Shown here: piece by piece, positions 35,221-42,356 of the stretch
Position numbering within the stretch: the first letter of the stretch is position 1
Layout: the number at the start of each line of letters is the position of its first letter
IMG/VR virus record: IMGVR_UViG_3300042314_000343
Span: 1-64,000 of that record
Length of the DNA stretch: 64,000 bases
Direction: 5' to 3' (one strand)
Source of the DNA: a virus
Notes under the pieces: generated by a model
What the model was told of the DNA's origin: nothing
What the model saw: the letters and a program-made list of their open reading frames with translations, nothing else
Databases searched by the model: none
Translations under genes and position numbers: made by a program

Positions 35221-35292
35221 TGATATAATTTTAAACGAACTGGTGTCCAGGAGAAATCTCTCATACCCACACTCCTGGGCATCAGTTTTTTT
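35221..35292 (+). ncRNA. Candidate ~55-nt RNA: promoter plus strong hairpin and T tract
   Basis: TGATATAAT (35221-35229) predicts a start near 35236. AACTGGTGTCCAGGAG (35238-35253) pairs with CTCCTGGGCATCAGTT (35272-35287, two G-T pairs), followed by a T run. The next gene has its own promoter beyond it, so this is a separate short transcript or a terminator for upstream transcription. Confidence 0.5.
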
Positions 35293-35298
35293 ATTTAA

Positions 35299-35307
35299 TG
35301 TTATAAT
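35299..35307 (+). promoter_or_regulatory. Extended -10 promoter, leaderless for 35314
   Basis: TGTTATAAT with 6 bases to ATG. Confidence 0.62.
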
Positions 35308-35313
35308 AGCGTC

Positions 35314-35685
35314 ATGACTATTCAGGATCAATTTGGGCAAAAGCCTATTAACTTAAAGTGGAACATCGTTCGTGGTGATACCGCCAAACTTAAAGTAGAG
35401 TTTCTTGAGAATAATGAGACTACACCTTTTGACACAGAAGGATGGGAATACTCTTCATCTGCCTATGATACTCGTGGAGATTTTCTTGACGAACTTGAAG
35501 TTGTTGTTGAGGATGGCTATATTCAAATTGTAGCCAATTCAGACATTACTGAGAACTGGGGAGTAGGCTCAGGTGCAGTAGTTGCAGAGCTAGTCTTTGA
35601 CCTAGAGGTTACAATTGATGATGAAGTATGGACACCAGTCCTAGGAACCATTGTTGTTGCTGGTGATGTTACTGGAGGACTCTAG
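35314..35685 (+). CDS. Tail-associated beta protein (VRGDT family)
   Basis: 123 residues. NIVRGDTAKLKVEFLEN followed by alternating strands is repeated in 40901 (VVRGDTASFKVYV) and 35805 (YKGDTYEFRIYP): a family of small Ig-like or baseplate-type domains in the fibre region. Stop overlaps the next start (TAGTG). Confidence 0.65.
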   Translation: MTIQDQFGQKPINLKWNIVRGDTAKLKVEFLENNETTPFDTEGWEYSSSAYDTRGDFLDELEVVVEDGYIQIVANSDITENWGVGSGAVVAELVFDLEVTIDDEVWTPVLGTIVVAGDVTGGL

Positions 35686-35771
35686 TGCCAGTTATTAGAA
35701 TCTCAAGCCCTAGACCAGAACTACCTCCGTTGATCAAGATTGGTCAAAAGATTTACAAGACAAATAAATAG
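35685..35771 (+). CDS. 28-residue peptide, unknown
   Basis: GTG start overlapping the previous stop; MPVIRISSPRPELPPLIKIGQ. Analogous in place and Pro/Ile content to 41290 after 40901. Confidence 0.45.
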   Translation: MPVIRISSPRPELPPLIKIGQKIYKTNK

Positions 35772-35804
35772 TCTTTGTAGTGTATAATAATTTTTGGAGG
35801 AATT

Positions 35805-36161
35805 ATGGCATTTCCAGGCACATATAACATTTCGTATTACAAGGGTGATACGTATGAATTTAGAATTTACCCGAAAACTAACGCAGGCACAATCTTTGAT
35901 CTAACTGGTTACTCTGTTAAGTTTATGATTTCTGCTCTTCGTGGTCCAGATGGCGTAGCTGGAAGAATTACCGCATACGCATCCATTTCATCTGACAAGA
36001 CGCACATTGATTGTGCAATTTTGCCAGGTAACGGTGCATCACTAGACCCACTAGTAACATATGTTTATGACGTAGAGATATCTAAGACTGCAACTCCGTA
36101 TTCTTTGGTCAACACAGTACTTACTGGAGAGATCTCTGTAACAGATCAGGTGAGCACGTAA
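35805..36161 (+). CDS. Tail-associated beta protein (KGDTY family)
   Basis: 118 residues. ISYYKGDTYEFRIYPKTNAG and FDLTGYSVKFMISA: same plan as 35314. GGAGG upstream. Likely structural. Confidence 0.65.
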   Translation: MAFPGTYNISYYKGDTYEFRIYPKTNAGTIFDLTGYSVKFMISALRGPDGVAGRITAYASISSDKTHIDCAILPGNGASLDPLVTYVYDVEISKTATPYSLVNTVLTGEISVTDQVST

Positions 36162-36757
36162 TGGCAGACGCTATTGATGTAACACTTGGTGGTGCAACAG
36201 ATGTTGTTATTTCTGGAGGTCCAGCAACCGTAAACGTTGAGCTAGACTTTGGCCCAGCTGGAGAAAGAGGAAGCAAGACATTCGTTGGATATGGTAATCC
36301 AAATTCACCTTCGATGACTTTTCCAGACGACCCAATTGCACTAGACCTTTTTATCAATATTGCTCAATTCGATGAGACTTCAGAATACCTTTCTATGTAT
36401 CAGTACGTAATGGAAAGCGGAAGCATGACCTGGAAGTACGTTGTGTCTCTAGTTCCAACAATATTCTCCGACAACTACACAGCAACTTTTACAGATGGAG
36501 AAACATCAATTGACATTCCTTTGAACTCATTTGTTCCATCAACAATTTTGTCAACAGTAGAGTCAGATAATTTTAATACACAGGTTACAGTGAATAACCT
36601 TCACCCAGTTTCATTTGGTGTATCATCTGGTTCAATTTCTACCAGCGGAAACCTGAGAACCTTAACCCTAGACATTTCTGCTGTAGAGTTTGTCGGTGGA
36701 GAGTGGATTCCGCTTGATGGTCAAAAGGTAGTTCAGACATTTATTACTATGGTATAA
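36161..36757 (+). CDS. Tail fibre-region structural protein
   Basis: 198 residues, Ser/Thr-rich beta protein. The end (VESDNFNTQVTVNNLHPVSFGVSS) looks like a strand-rich fibre segment. Coupled to 35805 by a TAATG overlap. Confidence 0.6.
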   Translation: MADAIDVTLGGATDVVISGGPATVNVELDFGPAGERGSKTFVGYGNPNSPSMTFPDDPIALDLFINIAQFDETSEYLSMYQYVMESGSMTWKYVVSLVPTIFSDNYTATFTDGETSIDIPLNSFVPSTILSTVESDNFNTQVTVNNLHPVSFGVSSGSISTSGNLRTLTLDISAVEFVGGEWIPLDGQKVVQTFITMV

Positions 36758-36758
36758 T
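36750..36758 (+). promoter_or_regulatory. Extended -10 promoter for 36776
   Basis: TGGTATAAT overlapping the stop of 36161. Confidence 0.55.
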
Positions 36759-36775
36759 CAATTTAGGTGATATGA

Positions 36776-37216
36776 ATGGCTTCTGAAGATATTGGATCAT
36801 TATTTCCAACAAAAATTCCTGGTTATGACGACGCTGCTGACATCCAAGCAGCACTAAGGTTATACCACTACGGATCGTCTACCTATGACGAGACCAACGA
36901 AGACCTTGGCGAACTCGTAAGAGACTCAGTCGCAGGGCAATTTAACAACATTGATGAAAGAATTGGTGCCATTGAAGATTCTGGATTTGGAAGCGAGGCT
37001 TCAACAGTAGAACCAGTAGACCCTATTGATGGTTACATTTGGATGAACCTAAACAGCACGGCTACCGTTTCATCAAGCTCAGTAGCAGCTTATCAGAATT
37101 CTGCACCAACGACAAATCTTGTAAATGGTGCATTGTGGGTAGACAAAGACTCTTCTCCACTAAAGATGTATGTTTATGACTCAGGCACTTCTGCCTGGAG
37201 GGAGATCGGTGCATAA
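36776..37216 (+). CDS. Tail fibre N-terminal-type protein
   Basis: 146 residues: GSLFPTKIPGYDDAADIQAALRLYHYGSSTYD and NEDLGELVRDSVAGQFNNIDERIG, then a linker with DGYIWMN and GALWVDKDSSPLKMYVYDSGTSAW. These sequences are typical of adaptor or fibre proteins. TAATG overlap with 37216. Confidence 0.65.
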   Translation: MASEDIGSLFPTKIPGYDDAADIQAALRLYHYGSSTYDETNEDLGELVRDSVAGQFNNIDERIGAIEDSGFGSEASTVEPVDPIDGYIWMNLNSTATVSSSSVAAYQNSAPTTNLVNGALWVDKDSSPLKMYVYDSGTSAWREIGA

Positions 37217-37875
37217 TGTCAACAATTAGCACGGTAGGTAAGATTGCATATGTGTACCAGGAGTCAACTGATACCTGGCATCCAGTAGCTGGATCAACTA
37301 ATACCGCAGCACCATATGTATGGACAGGAAATCACACCTTTGACGATGGTTCAAACGTTTCATTTGAAGAGGTTGTTTCTGCAAAGGCTGGAATTAACAA
37401 CTTCTTGAACCCATCAGCTAGAAACACAGCACTAGGTTCAAGTCCATCGGTAGACGGTATCGTTGTTTTTGTACGACAGGACGCTGACGGAAACTCAATC
37501 AATCAAGTTCAATATTCACAGAACGGTTCTTGGAAGAATGCATTTGGTCAAACTGAACTAAAGCAGGTGTCAAGCAACACATCGTACAACCTAATCCTTT
37601 CAGATGCAGGAAAGACTGTAGAACTATCTCCAAACTCTGGTATAACCATGACTGTTCAAATCCCAACAGAGGCTTCTGCTGGTTGGTCAAAGGGACAGAG
37701 AATAGAGTTCGTAAGAGTTGGGCAGGGCGTAGTAAGCTTTGCACCAGCATCTGGGGTAACTCTTAACAGCAAGAACGGTAACCGTCAGATTGCGGCTCAG
37801 TGGTCAGCAGCATTGCTCTACTACAGAGGTTCAAACTCTTGGGTTTTGATTGGTGACCTGACGGCATCTGCGTAG
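37216..37875 (+). CDS. Tail fibre protein with C-terminal head domain
   Basis: 219 residues. The C-terminal part (TSYNLILSDAGKTVELS ... VSFAPASGVTLNSKNGN ... SWVLIGDLTA) is a domain also found at the end of the collagen-like fibre 44683, so the two fibres share a tip module. Confidence 0.68.
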   Translation: MSTISTVGKIAYVYQESTDTWHPVAGSTNTAAPYVWTGNHTFDDGSNVSFEEVVSAKAGINNFLNPSARNTALGSSPSVDGIVVFVRQDADGNSINQVQYSQNGSWKNAFGQTELKQVSSNTSYNLILSDAGKTVELSPNSGITMTVQIPTEASAGWSKGQRIEFVRVGQGVVSFAPASGVTLNSKNGNRQIAAQWSAALLYYRGSNSWVLIGDLTASA

Positions 37876-37884
37876 GAGATCTTT

Positions 37885-38499
37885 ATGCTAGGTTCAGCTG
37901 CGATATTTGGTTCAAAGGGTATGGTAAGAGTTCCTACCATTACTGGACTTAGCACATCTGCAGCAGCAACCACAGCACAAGCATCTGGTTTAACCGTTTC
38001 ATCAACTGGAACCGTTACCACATACGAAACTGGACTTAACGGTATAGTTGCTTCTCAGTCACCATCTGCAAACTCTTTGCTAGATTATGGATCTGCAATA
38101 TCTTACACCTATTATGTTTACGAAACGCCACCATGTACTGGAACCAGAACTATTTGGTGGGGTTATTGTGATGGATCAACCCCAATGACTGGAAGCTTTG
38201 AGTATGACCACTGTAATGTAAGTTTTGAGGCTGCTCTAGAGGCTGAGTGGCCTTCGGCATATCGCCCAGCTGGATTCCAGGCATCTAACGGCGGCCCAGT
38301 TTCTGTAAGCTGTGGCGGCGGCGGCGGCTCTGGCGGCGGCGGAGATAGCGGTGGTGGAGATAGCGGCGGTGGAGGACCATCTTGCACAGTAGGAGATATT
38401 TGTGATACCAATACAGACGACTTCGCCTGTACCACTGTATATTATGTATACGATTCTAGCTGCAACTGTGTATACAGCTATTCTTTGCCAATATGCTAA
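37885..38499 (+). CDS. PASTA-domain surface protein with Gly linker and Cys-rich end
   Basis: 204 residues. Residues about 13-77 match a PASTA domain (VPTITGLSTSAAATTAQASGL then VASQSPSANSLLDYGSAISY). A middle domain with WWGYCDGSTP follows, then a Gly/Ser/Asp linker (about 140-162) and a Cys-rich tail (6-7 Cys in the last 40 residues). PASTA domains bind peptidoglycan or beta-lactams; here it may help attach to the host wall. The linker is coded by CGGCGG repeats, unlike neighbouring codon use. Confidence 0.72.
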   Translation: MLGSAAIFGSKGMVRVPTITGLSTSAAATTAQASGLTVSSTGTVTTYETGLNGIVASQSPSANSLLDYGSAISYTYYVYETPPCTGTRTIWWGYCDGSTPMTGSFEYDHCNVSFEAALEAEWPSAYRPAGFQASNGGPVSVSCGGGGGSGGGGDSGGGDSGGGGPSCTVGDICDTNTDDFACTTVYYVYDSSCNCVYSYSLPIC

Positions 38500-38501
38500 T
38501 G

Positions 38502-38510
38502 TGGTATAAT
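38502..38510 (+). promoter_or_regulatory. Extended -10 promoter for 38530
   Basis: TGGTATAAT just after the PASTA gene; AGGAG follows. Confidence 0.58.
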
Positions 38511-38529
38511 CTTTGTTATAGGAGAAAAC

Positions 38530-38895
38530 ATGAGTAGCTATGATTTGCAAGGATACGCTCTTTTTGTAGATAATACATTTAAGACTATCTTGTATTATCC
38601 ATCAGGCGGTAGCTGGCAGGCAGTAAGGGTTACTGCAGCACTGAAAAGCAATCCAACAATCTCGTTAGATCTCTCTAATCAGGTTGAGAGTGTAAACAAG
38701 TATTCAATCCTCGTAGACGGAGAGTACGCTGACTACCTATTTATTCCAAAAGAGAACGATTCTTTTGATTTAAGCAAGCTACACAACGCTCTTCAAGACA
38801 ATCCAACCGTAGTGTGGATAGATTCAGAAACTAGGCCCCATCCAGACAGCAAGTGGTCATACGAAAATAATATATTGACTCAGGTAGAGGACTAG
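38530..38895 (+). CDS. Beta-rich protein, unknown
   Basis: 121 residues (DLQGYALFVDNTFKTILYYPSG ...). Likely small virion-associated or assembly protein. Not recognised. Confidence 0.58.
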   Translation: MSSYDLQGYALFVDNTFKTILYYPSGGSWQAVRVTAALKSNPTISLDLSNQVESVNKYSILVDGEYADYLFIPKENDSFDLSKLHNALQDNPTVVWIDSETRPHPDSKWSYENNILTQVED

Positions 38896-38900
38896 CCAAC

Positions 38901-39137
38901 TTGGAAGAGCTGACGCCATGGCAGCAGTATAAGAAAAATCTTGGAGAGACTAGGCCCTGGGATCTTGTAAATCCAAAAACTGAGTATGCAGAAGATTCAG
39001 TTGCATCTTCTAGATTTTTGATATGTGAAGAATGCCCATTTTTTATTTCTCTTACGTCTCAATGTAAGAAGTGCGGATGTTTTATGAAGGCAAAGACAAA
39101 GCTAGCAAAGGCTAAATGCCCAGAGCATAAGTGGTAA
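38901..39137 (+). CDS. DUF6171-like zinc module protein
   Basis: 78 residues, TTG start. TRPWDLVNPKTEY, then CEECPFFISLTSQCKKCGC and KAKCPEHKW: near-copy of the C-terminal module of 49521 (ARPWDLLNPN ... CPVGKW). Unknown role. Confidence 0.7.
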   Translation: MEELTPWQQYKKNLGETRPWDLVNPKTEYAEDSVASSRFLICEECPFFISLTSQCKKCGCFMKAKTKLAKAKCPEHKW

Positions 39138-39141
39138 TTAA

Positions 39142-39645
39142 TTAGCCGACTAGCTTCTTTGCAGCATTTTCGGTAGACCAGGCAGACCAGTTCTTTCCAC
39201 CATTTGACATTTGATATGCAATTTGTGCACTGATCAGTGGGTTGTACAAGTCTTCGTTAGACTTTAAGTTGTACTTGTCTCTACGATTAGGACCCATAGA
39301 TCCAGACATATTGATTTGAAATAATCCGTAACAGTTGCTAGATCTGTTCAAAGACATTGGTCTATTTGTAGATTCATAGAATGCAATGGCTTTAGCCATC
39401 TTTAATCCATTACCAGAAAACCCAGCTTGCCTGAGAATACCGTCAAGTTCTTCATCAGACAGCTGGGTAGTTCTGTCGTAACTAGCTTTTACTATTTCAT
39501 ATGAGCCACGAACAAATTCAATCTCGTAGCTAGGCACAGACAGAGTCTGTAATCCAGAGATGTCAGTCTGACCTAAACCAGACATATTTGTGGTACCAAG
39601 ACTAGCAAGTAGACTTATGGTGCTAATAACTGCATATGTTTTCAT
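39142..39645 (-). CDS. Secreted lytic transglycosylase-like (SLT) protein
   Basis: 167 residues with an N-terminal hydrophobic signal-like segment. AIAFYESTNRP (catalytic-type Glu91), then SSNCYGLFQINM and QIAYQMSNGGKNWSAW match goose-type/SLT lysozymes. It should cleave glycan strands outside the membrane. Placed with 39648 as a minus-strand pair within the fibre region; may help DNA entry, lysis or superinfection exclusion. Confidence 0.82.
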   Translation of the reverse strand: MKTYAVISTISLLASLGTTNMSGLGQTDISGLQTLSVPSYEIEFVRGSYEIVKASYDRTTQLSDEELDGILRQAGFSGNGLKMAKAIAFYESTNRPMSLNRSSNCYGLFQINMSGSMGPNRRDKYNLKSNEDLYNPLISAQIAYQMSNGGKNWSAWSTENAAKKLVG

Positions 39646-39647
39646 AA

Positions 39648-40265
39648 TTAATTTTCTATTACTCTAATAAAGGAAATCTCGCTTTGAGAAAACCATCCAT
39701 CTGTTAATTCAATTTTTTCTGTTTTTGTTCCTGGTTTCTTGGAGTGGATTACCTGGTTGTTACCAGCGTAAATTCCAACATGGTAATATTTTTTAGAATT
39801 CAAATGCTTGAATCCAACAATATCTCCAACCTGTGGGGTCTGTACATAGTAGCCAGCGTTCTTTGCTTGCTTGCTAGCTGAATGATCTAGCTCAATATCA
39901 ATTCCTTCATAGAACCATCTGGTCAACCCAGAGCAGTCCCACCCAGAAGGAGAGGATCCGCTAAATACGTACCAGGTCTTTCCAACATATTTTTCTAGCT
40001 CAACAAGCCTATCTTTAAGAGCTTGCCTATTGGCAACTCTTTCCTTTTCAGCCTTTTGTTGTTCAGCTATATTTTTCAAAGCTTCGGCAGCTTGCTGCTC
40101 CAGCATTGTTTGTTCCTTGTGAGTCTCAATGATCTGAGACATGGCGTTTACTTCGTAAACTGGCTTATATTTATTTGTACTTAATGATTTATGGTCATCA
40201 GCCACGGTAGCTGCAGAACAGCCAAGTAAAACTACTACCGCTCCTAGTATTACAATCTTTTTCAA
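39648..40265 (-). CDS. NlpC/P60 lipoprotein
   Basis: 205 residues, TTG start after AGGAGG. A lipobox LLGC (13-16) predicts lipid attachment at Cys16. A coiled coil (45-92) precedes an NlpC/P60 domain with catalytic C111 (WDCSGL), H162 (YHVGIYAG) and H174. Such enzymes cut peptide stems of peptidoglycan. A phage lipoprotein hydrolase may remodel the host wall from outside. Confidence 0.86.
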   Translation of the reverse strand: MKKIVILGAVVVLLGCSAATVADDHKSLSTNKYKPVYEVNAMSQIIETHKEQTMLEQQAAEALKNIAEQQKAEKERVANRQALKDRLVELEKYVGKTWYVFSGSSPSGWDCSGLTRWFYEGIDIELDHSASKQAKNAGYYVQTPQVGDIVGFKHLNSKKYYHVGIYAGNNQVIHSKKPGTKTEKIELTDGWFSQSEISFIRVIEN

Positions 40266-40271
40266 GTTGCA

Positions 40272-40305
40272 CCTCCTAAAGCAAAAAGCACCTTTTTTAA
40301 GGGTG
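40272..40305 (-). terminator. Leader hairpin with T tract (possible attenuator)
   Basis: GCACCCTT-AAAAAA-GGTGC then TTTTT on the minus strand, between the promoter (40324) and the NlpC/P60 ribosome binding site. Confidence 0.5.
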
Positions 40306-40323
40306 CCTAGATTTGGTCTTAAT

Positions 40324-40360
40324 ATTATAGCATCGTTTGCCTAGATTGTCATGCTATAAT
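40324..40360. promoter_or_regulatory. Divergent extended -10 promoters in an inverted repeat
   Basis: ATTATAGCAT (40324-40333) and ATGCTATAAT (40351-40360) are exact inverted repeats, giving TGCTATAAT on each strand. The plus one lies 6 bases from the ATG of 40367 (leaderless). Confidence 0.65.
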
Positions 40361-40366
40361 TAAAAC

Positions 40367-40882
40367 ATGGCACAAGGAAGATCAGACGGGCTGGACCTGC
40401 CCTACCCACTAGCAGAAGATTACGTCAACGTTCACGGAGACATTCGTCAGCTAGTAGAAAAGCTTGAGGTTGTACTACCTCCGCTTGGACTTTCGTATTT
40501 TCAGCTTCAGGTTACCAATAACAGTGGTGCAGCCATAGCAGCAGGAGATCCTCTGGTTGCATCAGGTTTTACCACAAAGACAAACGTTAGAGAGGCTATT
40601 GCTGCTGACGTGCTACCAATTTTGGGTCTAGCTAAAGAAGCAATTCCAAACGGAACTGATGGCGTAGCTGTTGTTGCTGGAGTTCTAAATGGGGTAAACA
40701 CTTCTGGATTTGCAGCTGGAGATATTCTATATGTTGGAGTATCTGGAGGACTTACCAATGTCAGACCTTCCGCAGGTGGAGGTGCCGTAGGGCTTGTTGC
40801 ACACGCAGCAACAGATGGTGTAGTTATCGTTGAGCCAAAGGGCAATGGAACTTGGGGAGCACTCAAGGCTGGACTAGCCTAA
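40367..40882 (+). CDS. Virion structural protein, fibre or decoration
   Basis: 171 residues. LDLPYPLAEDYVNVHGDIRQLVEKLEVVLPP at the N-terminus, then AIAAGDPLVASGFTTKT and AAGDILYVGVSGGLT, a decoration-type beta domain seen in phage head/fibre proteins. Very Gly/Ala/Val-rich. Confidence 0.65.
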   Translation: MAQGRSDGLDLPYPLAEDYVNVHGDIRQLVEKLEVVLPPLGLSYFQLQVTNNSGAAIAAGDPLVASGFTTKTNVREAIAADVLPILGLAKEAIPNGTDGVAVVAGVLNGVNTSGFAAGDILYVGVSGGLTNVRPSAGGGAVGLVAHAATDGVVIVEPKGNGTWGALKAGLA

Positions 40883-40885
40883 AGG

Positions 40886-40894
40886 TGGTATAAT
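40886..40894 (+). promoter_or_regulatory. Extended -10 promoter, leaderless for 40901
   Basis: TGGTATAAT with 6 bases to ATG. Confidence 0.62.
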
Positions 40895-40900
40895 AATAAA

Positions 40901-41290
40901 ATGGCCAGATCAAAATCTTATGAAGTCGGAAGTATTCCACCGCAGGTGGCGTGGACAGTAGTCCGTGGAGACACTGCCTCATTCAAGGTTTACGTTACAA
41001 ATGATGCAAAGCAAGCACTAGAGCTAGAAGACTGGACAATCGCAATGAAGATAAAGCGTCCAAACCTAGCTAAGAATTCTGGAATTATTACTGACGACGC
41101 CACTCTAATTTCTACCCTCACACCTGCCGCAGATGAGGACGACCTTCCTGGAGAGTTTACCGTATCTCTAACAGCTAACGAGTCTTTAAATCTGCAAACT
41201 GGAGACATATTTGATATTCAGCTATCTCAGCCAGGAACTGTTTGGACAGTTGCCCAGGGAAGAATGGTTATCATTGAAGATGTGACATAA
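40901..41290 (+). CDS. Tail-associated beta protein (VRGDT family)
   Basis: 129 residues. TVVRGDTASFKVYVTND, WTIAMKIKRPN and ADEDDLPGEFTVSLTANES: same fold family as 35314. TAATG overlap with the next gene. Confidence 0.66.
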   Translation: MARSKSYEVGSIPPQVAWTVVRGDTASFKVYVTNDAKQALELEDWTIAMKIKRPNLAKNSGIITDDATLISTLTPAADEDDLPGEFTVSLTANESLNLQTGDIFDIQLSQPGTVWTVAQGRMVIIEDVT

Positions 41291-41514
41291 TGGCAAAAGC
41301 AGTCATAGTAGCTGATACAAAGCGACACACAAGAAAGATCACACCATCAAACTTTTTTAACTCAAAAATAAAGTTTAAGTCTGGAAATGCAAAGATAGAC
41401 GAAGTTCTTCCATTCAGGGTTAAGTTTATAAACGTTGATATCGCTCAATACACAAGCACTACCCCAGCAGGTATTGGAATTGCAATCATTGGAGTTAGTA
41501 ACTACATCTTGTAA
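41290..41514 (+). CDS. Small basic protein, unknown
   Basis: 74 residues; basic N-terminus (DTKRHTRKITPSNFFNSKIKF), hydrophobic end. Follows a VRGDT gene as 35685 does. Confidence 0.58.
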   Translation: MAKAVIVADTKRHTRKITPSNFFNSKIKFKSGNAKIDEVLPFRVKFINVDIAQYTSTTPAGIGIAIIGVSNYIL

Positions 41515-41521
41515 AGATAAA

Positions 41522-41530
41522 TGTTATAAT
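41522..41530 (+). promoter_or_regulatory. Extended -10 promoter, leaderless for 41538
   Basis: TGTTATAAT with 7 bases to ATG. Confidence 0.6.
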
Positions 41531-41537
41531 GTAATTT

Positions 41538-41861
41538 ATGGCTATTTTAACTATTCAGCAGTTGCTAAACAAATTTGGCCCTGGAGAGATTCCAAGATCT
41601 GACGACTACCAGGACCTAATTCAAACGCTCTCGGATGATAGAAATGCCGTCCACTTTTCTGACACACAGCCAGCAGACCCTTTGGCTACCCCAATATGGT
41701 TTAATACTTCTTCGCTCACACTTTCCGTATATGACTCAGAGTGGAAGTCTGTTGGTGTACTTCTAGATATTTCCTCAGCTGCAAATGGAGATGTTCTGGT
41801 ATATTCATCTAGTAATGATGCCTGGGAAAACCAGTCCGTACTAGATGGAGGCACCCCATAA
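41538..41861 (+). CDS. Tail fibre adaptor-like protein
   Basis: 107 residues. LATPIWFNTSSLTLSVYDSEWKSVG and a terminal LDGGTP, an ending it shares with 44221 and an internal segment of 52737. Probably a fibre attachment or chaperone-like piece. Confidence 0.62.
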   Translation: MAILTIQQLLNKFGPGEIPRSDDYQDLIQTLSDDRNAVHFSDTQPADPLATPIWFNTSSLTLSVYDSEWKSVGVLLDISSAANGDVLVYSSSNDAWENQSVLDGGTP

Positions 41862-41877
41862 TCATAAAAAAAACCAG

Positions 41878-41883
41878 TATACT
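41878..41883 (+). promoter_or_regulatory. -10 promoter, leaderless for 41890
   Basis: AGTATACT with 6 bases to ATG; supports the ATG at 41890 rather than an upstream one. Confidence 0.5.
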
Positions 41884-41889
41884 TGTTAC

Positions 41890-42336
41890 ATGTCCAGATC
41901 CCAAATCACATATGTTAAGTCTCGCTTTGAAAGCGGAGACAGGCCATCACAATCAGACTACGAAGACCTGATTGATACCTCTACCGCTCAGGCTACAGAC
42001 CTGGGCACCTTTGGAAATAACGAAAACACCATCACAGGCATTGAGAACGTCACACACATTGATGAGTTTGATGCGACGGTATGGAGAATGGTAAAGTATG
42101 TAATCTCACTGTCAAAGACGACCCAGGGAGACAACTACTTTTATGCAACAGAGTTGACCGTACTAATTGATGGAGAAGATGTCTCTGTTAGCGAGTACGG
42201 CACAATTGACAACGATGGGAATATGGGAACCATTAGCGTCTCTAGGACTGGAGATACGGTTAAACTTACCGTTACCCCAGATTCAGTCATTAAGCCAGTT
42301 ACCGTACGTTTTGCACGTATGGGACTTAAGGCATAA
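41890..42336 (+). CDS. Tail fibre protein with T4-like C-terminal domain
   Basis: 148 residues. ITYVKSRFESGDRPSQSDYEDLID at the start, then a C-terminal domain (VWRMVKYVISLSKTTQGD ... EYGTIDNDGNMGTISVSRTGD) like that ending 42357 and like domains of T4-type and marine phage structural proteins. Confidence 0.65.
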   Translation: MSRSQITYVKSRFESGDRPSQSDYEDLIDTSTAQATDLGTFGNNENTITGIENVTHIDEFDATVWRMVKYVISLSKTTQGDNYFYATELTVLIDGEDVSVSEYGTIDNDGNMGTISVSRTGDTVKLTVTPDSVIKPVTVRFARMGLKA

Positions 42337-42356
42337 CTAAAACAGGAGATAATAAA

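Noticed and set aside
38163-38435. Proline-rich minus-strand frame opposite the Gly linker
   Set aside because: Antisense of a GGC/GGT-repeat linker; no start signal.
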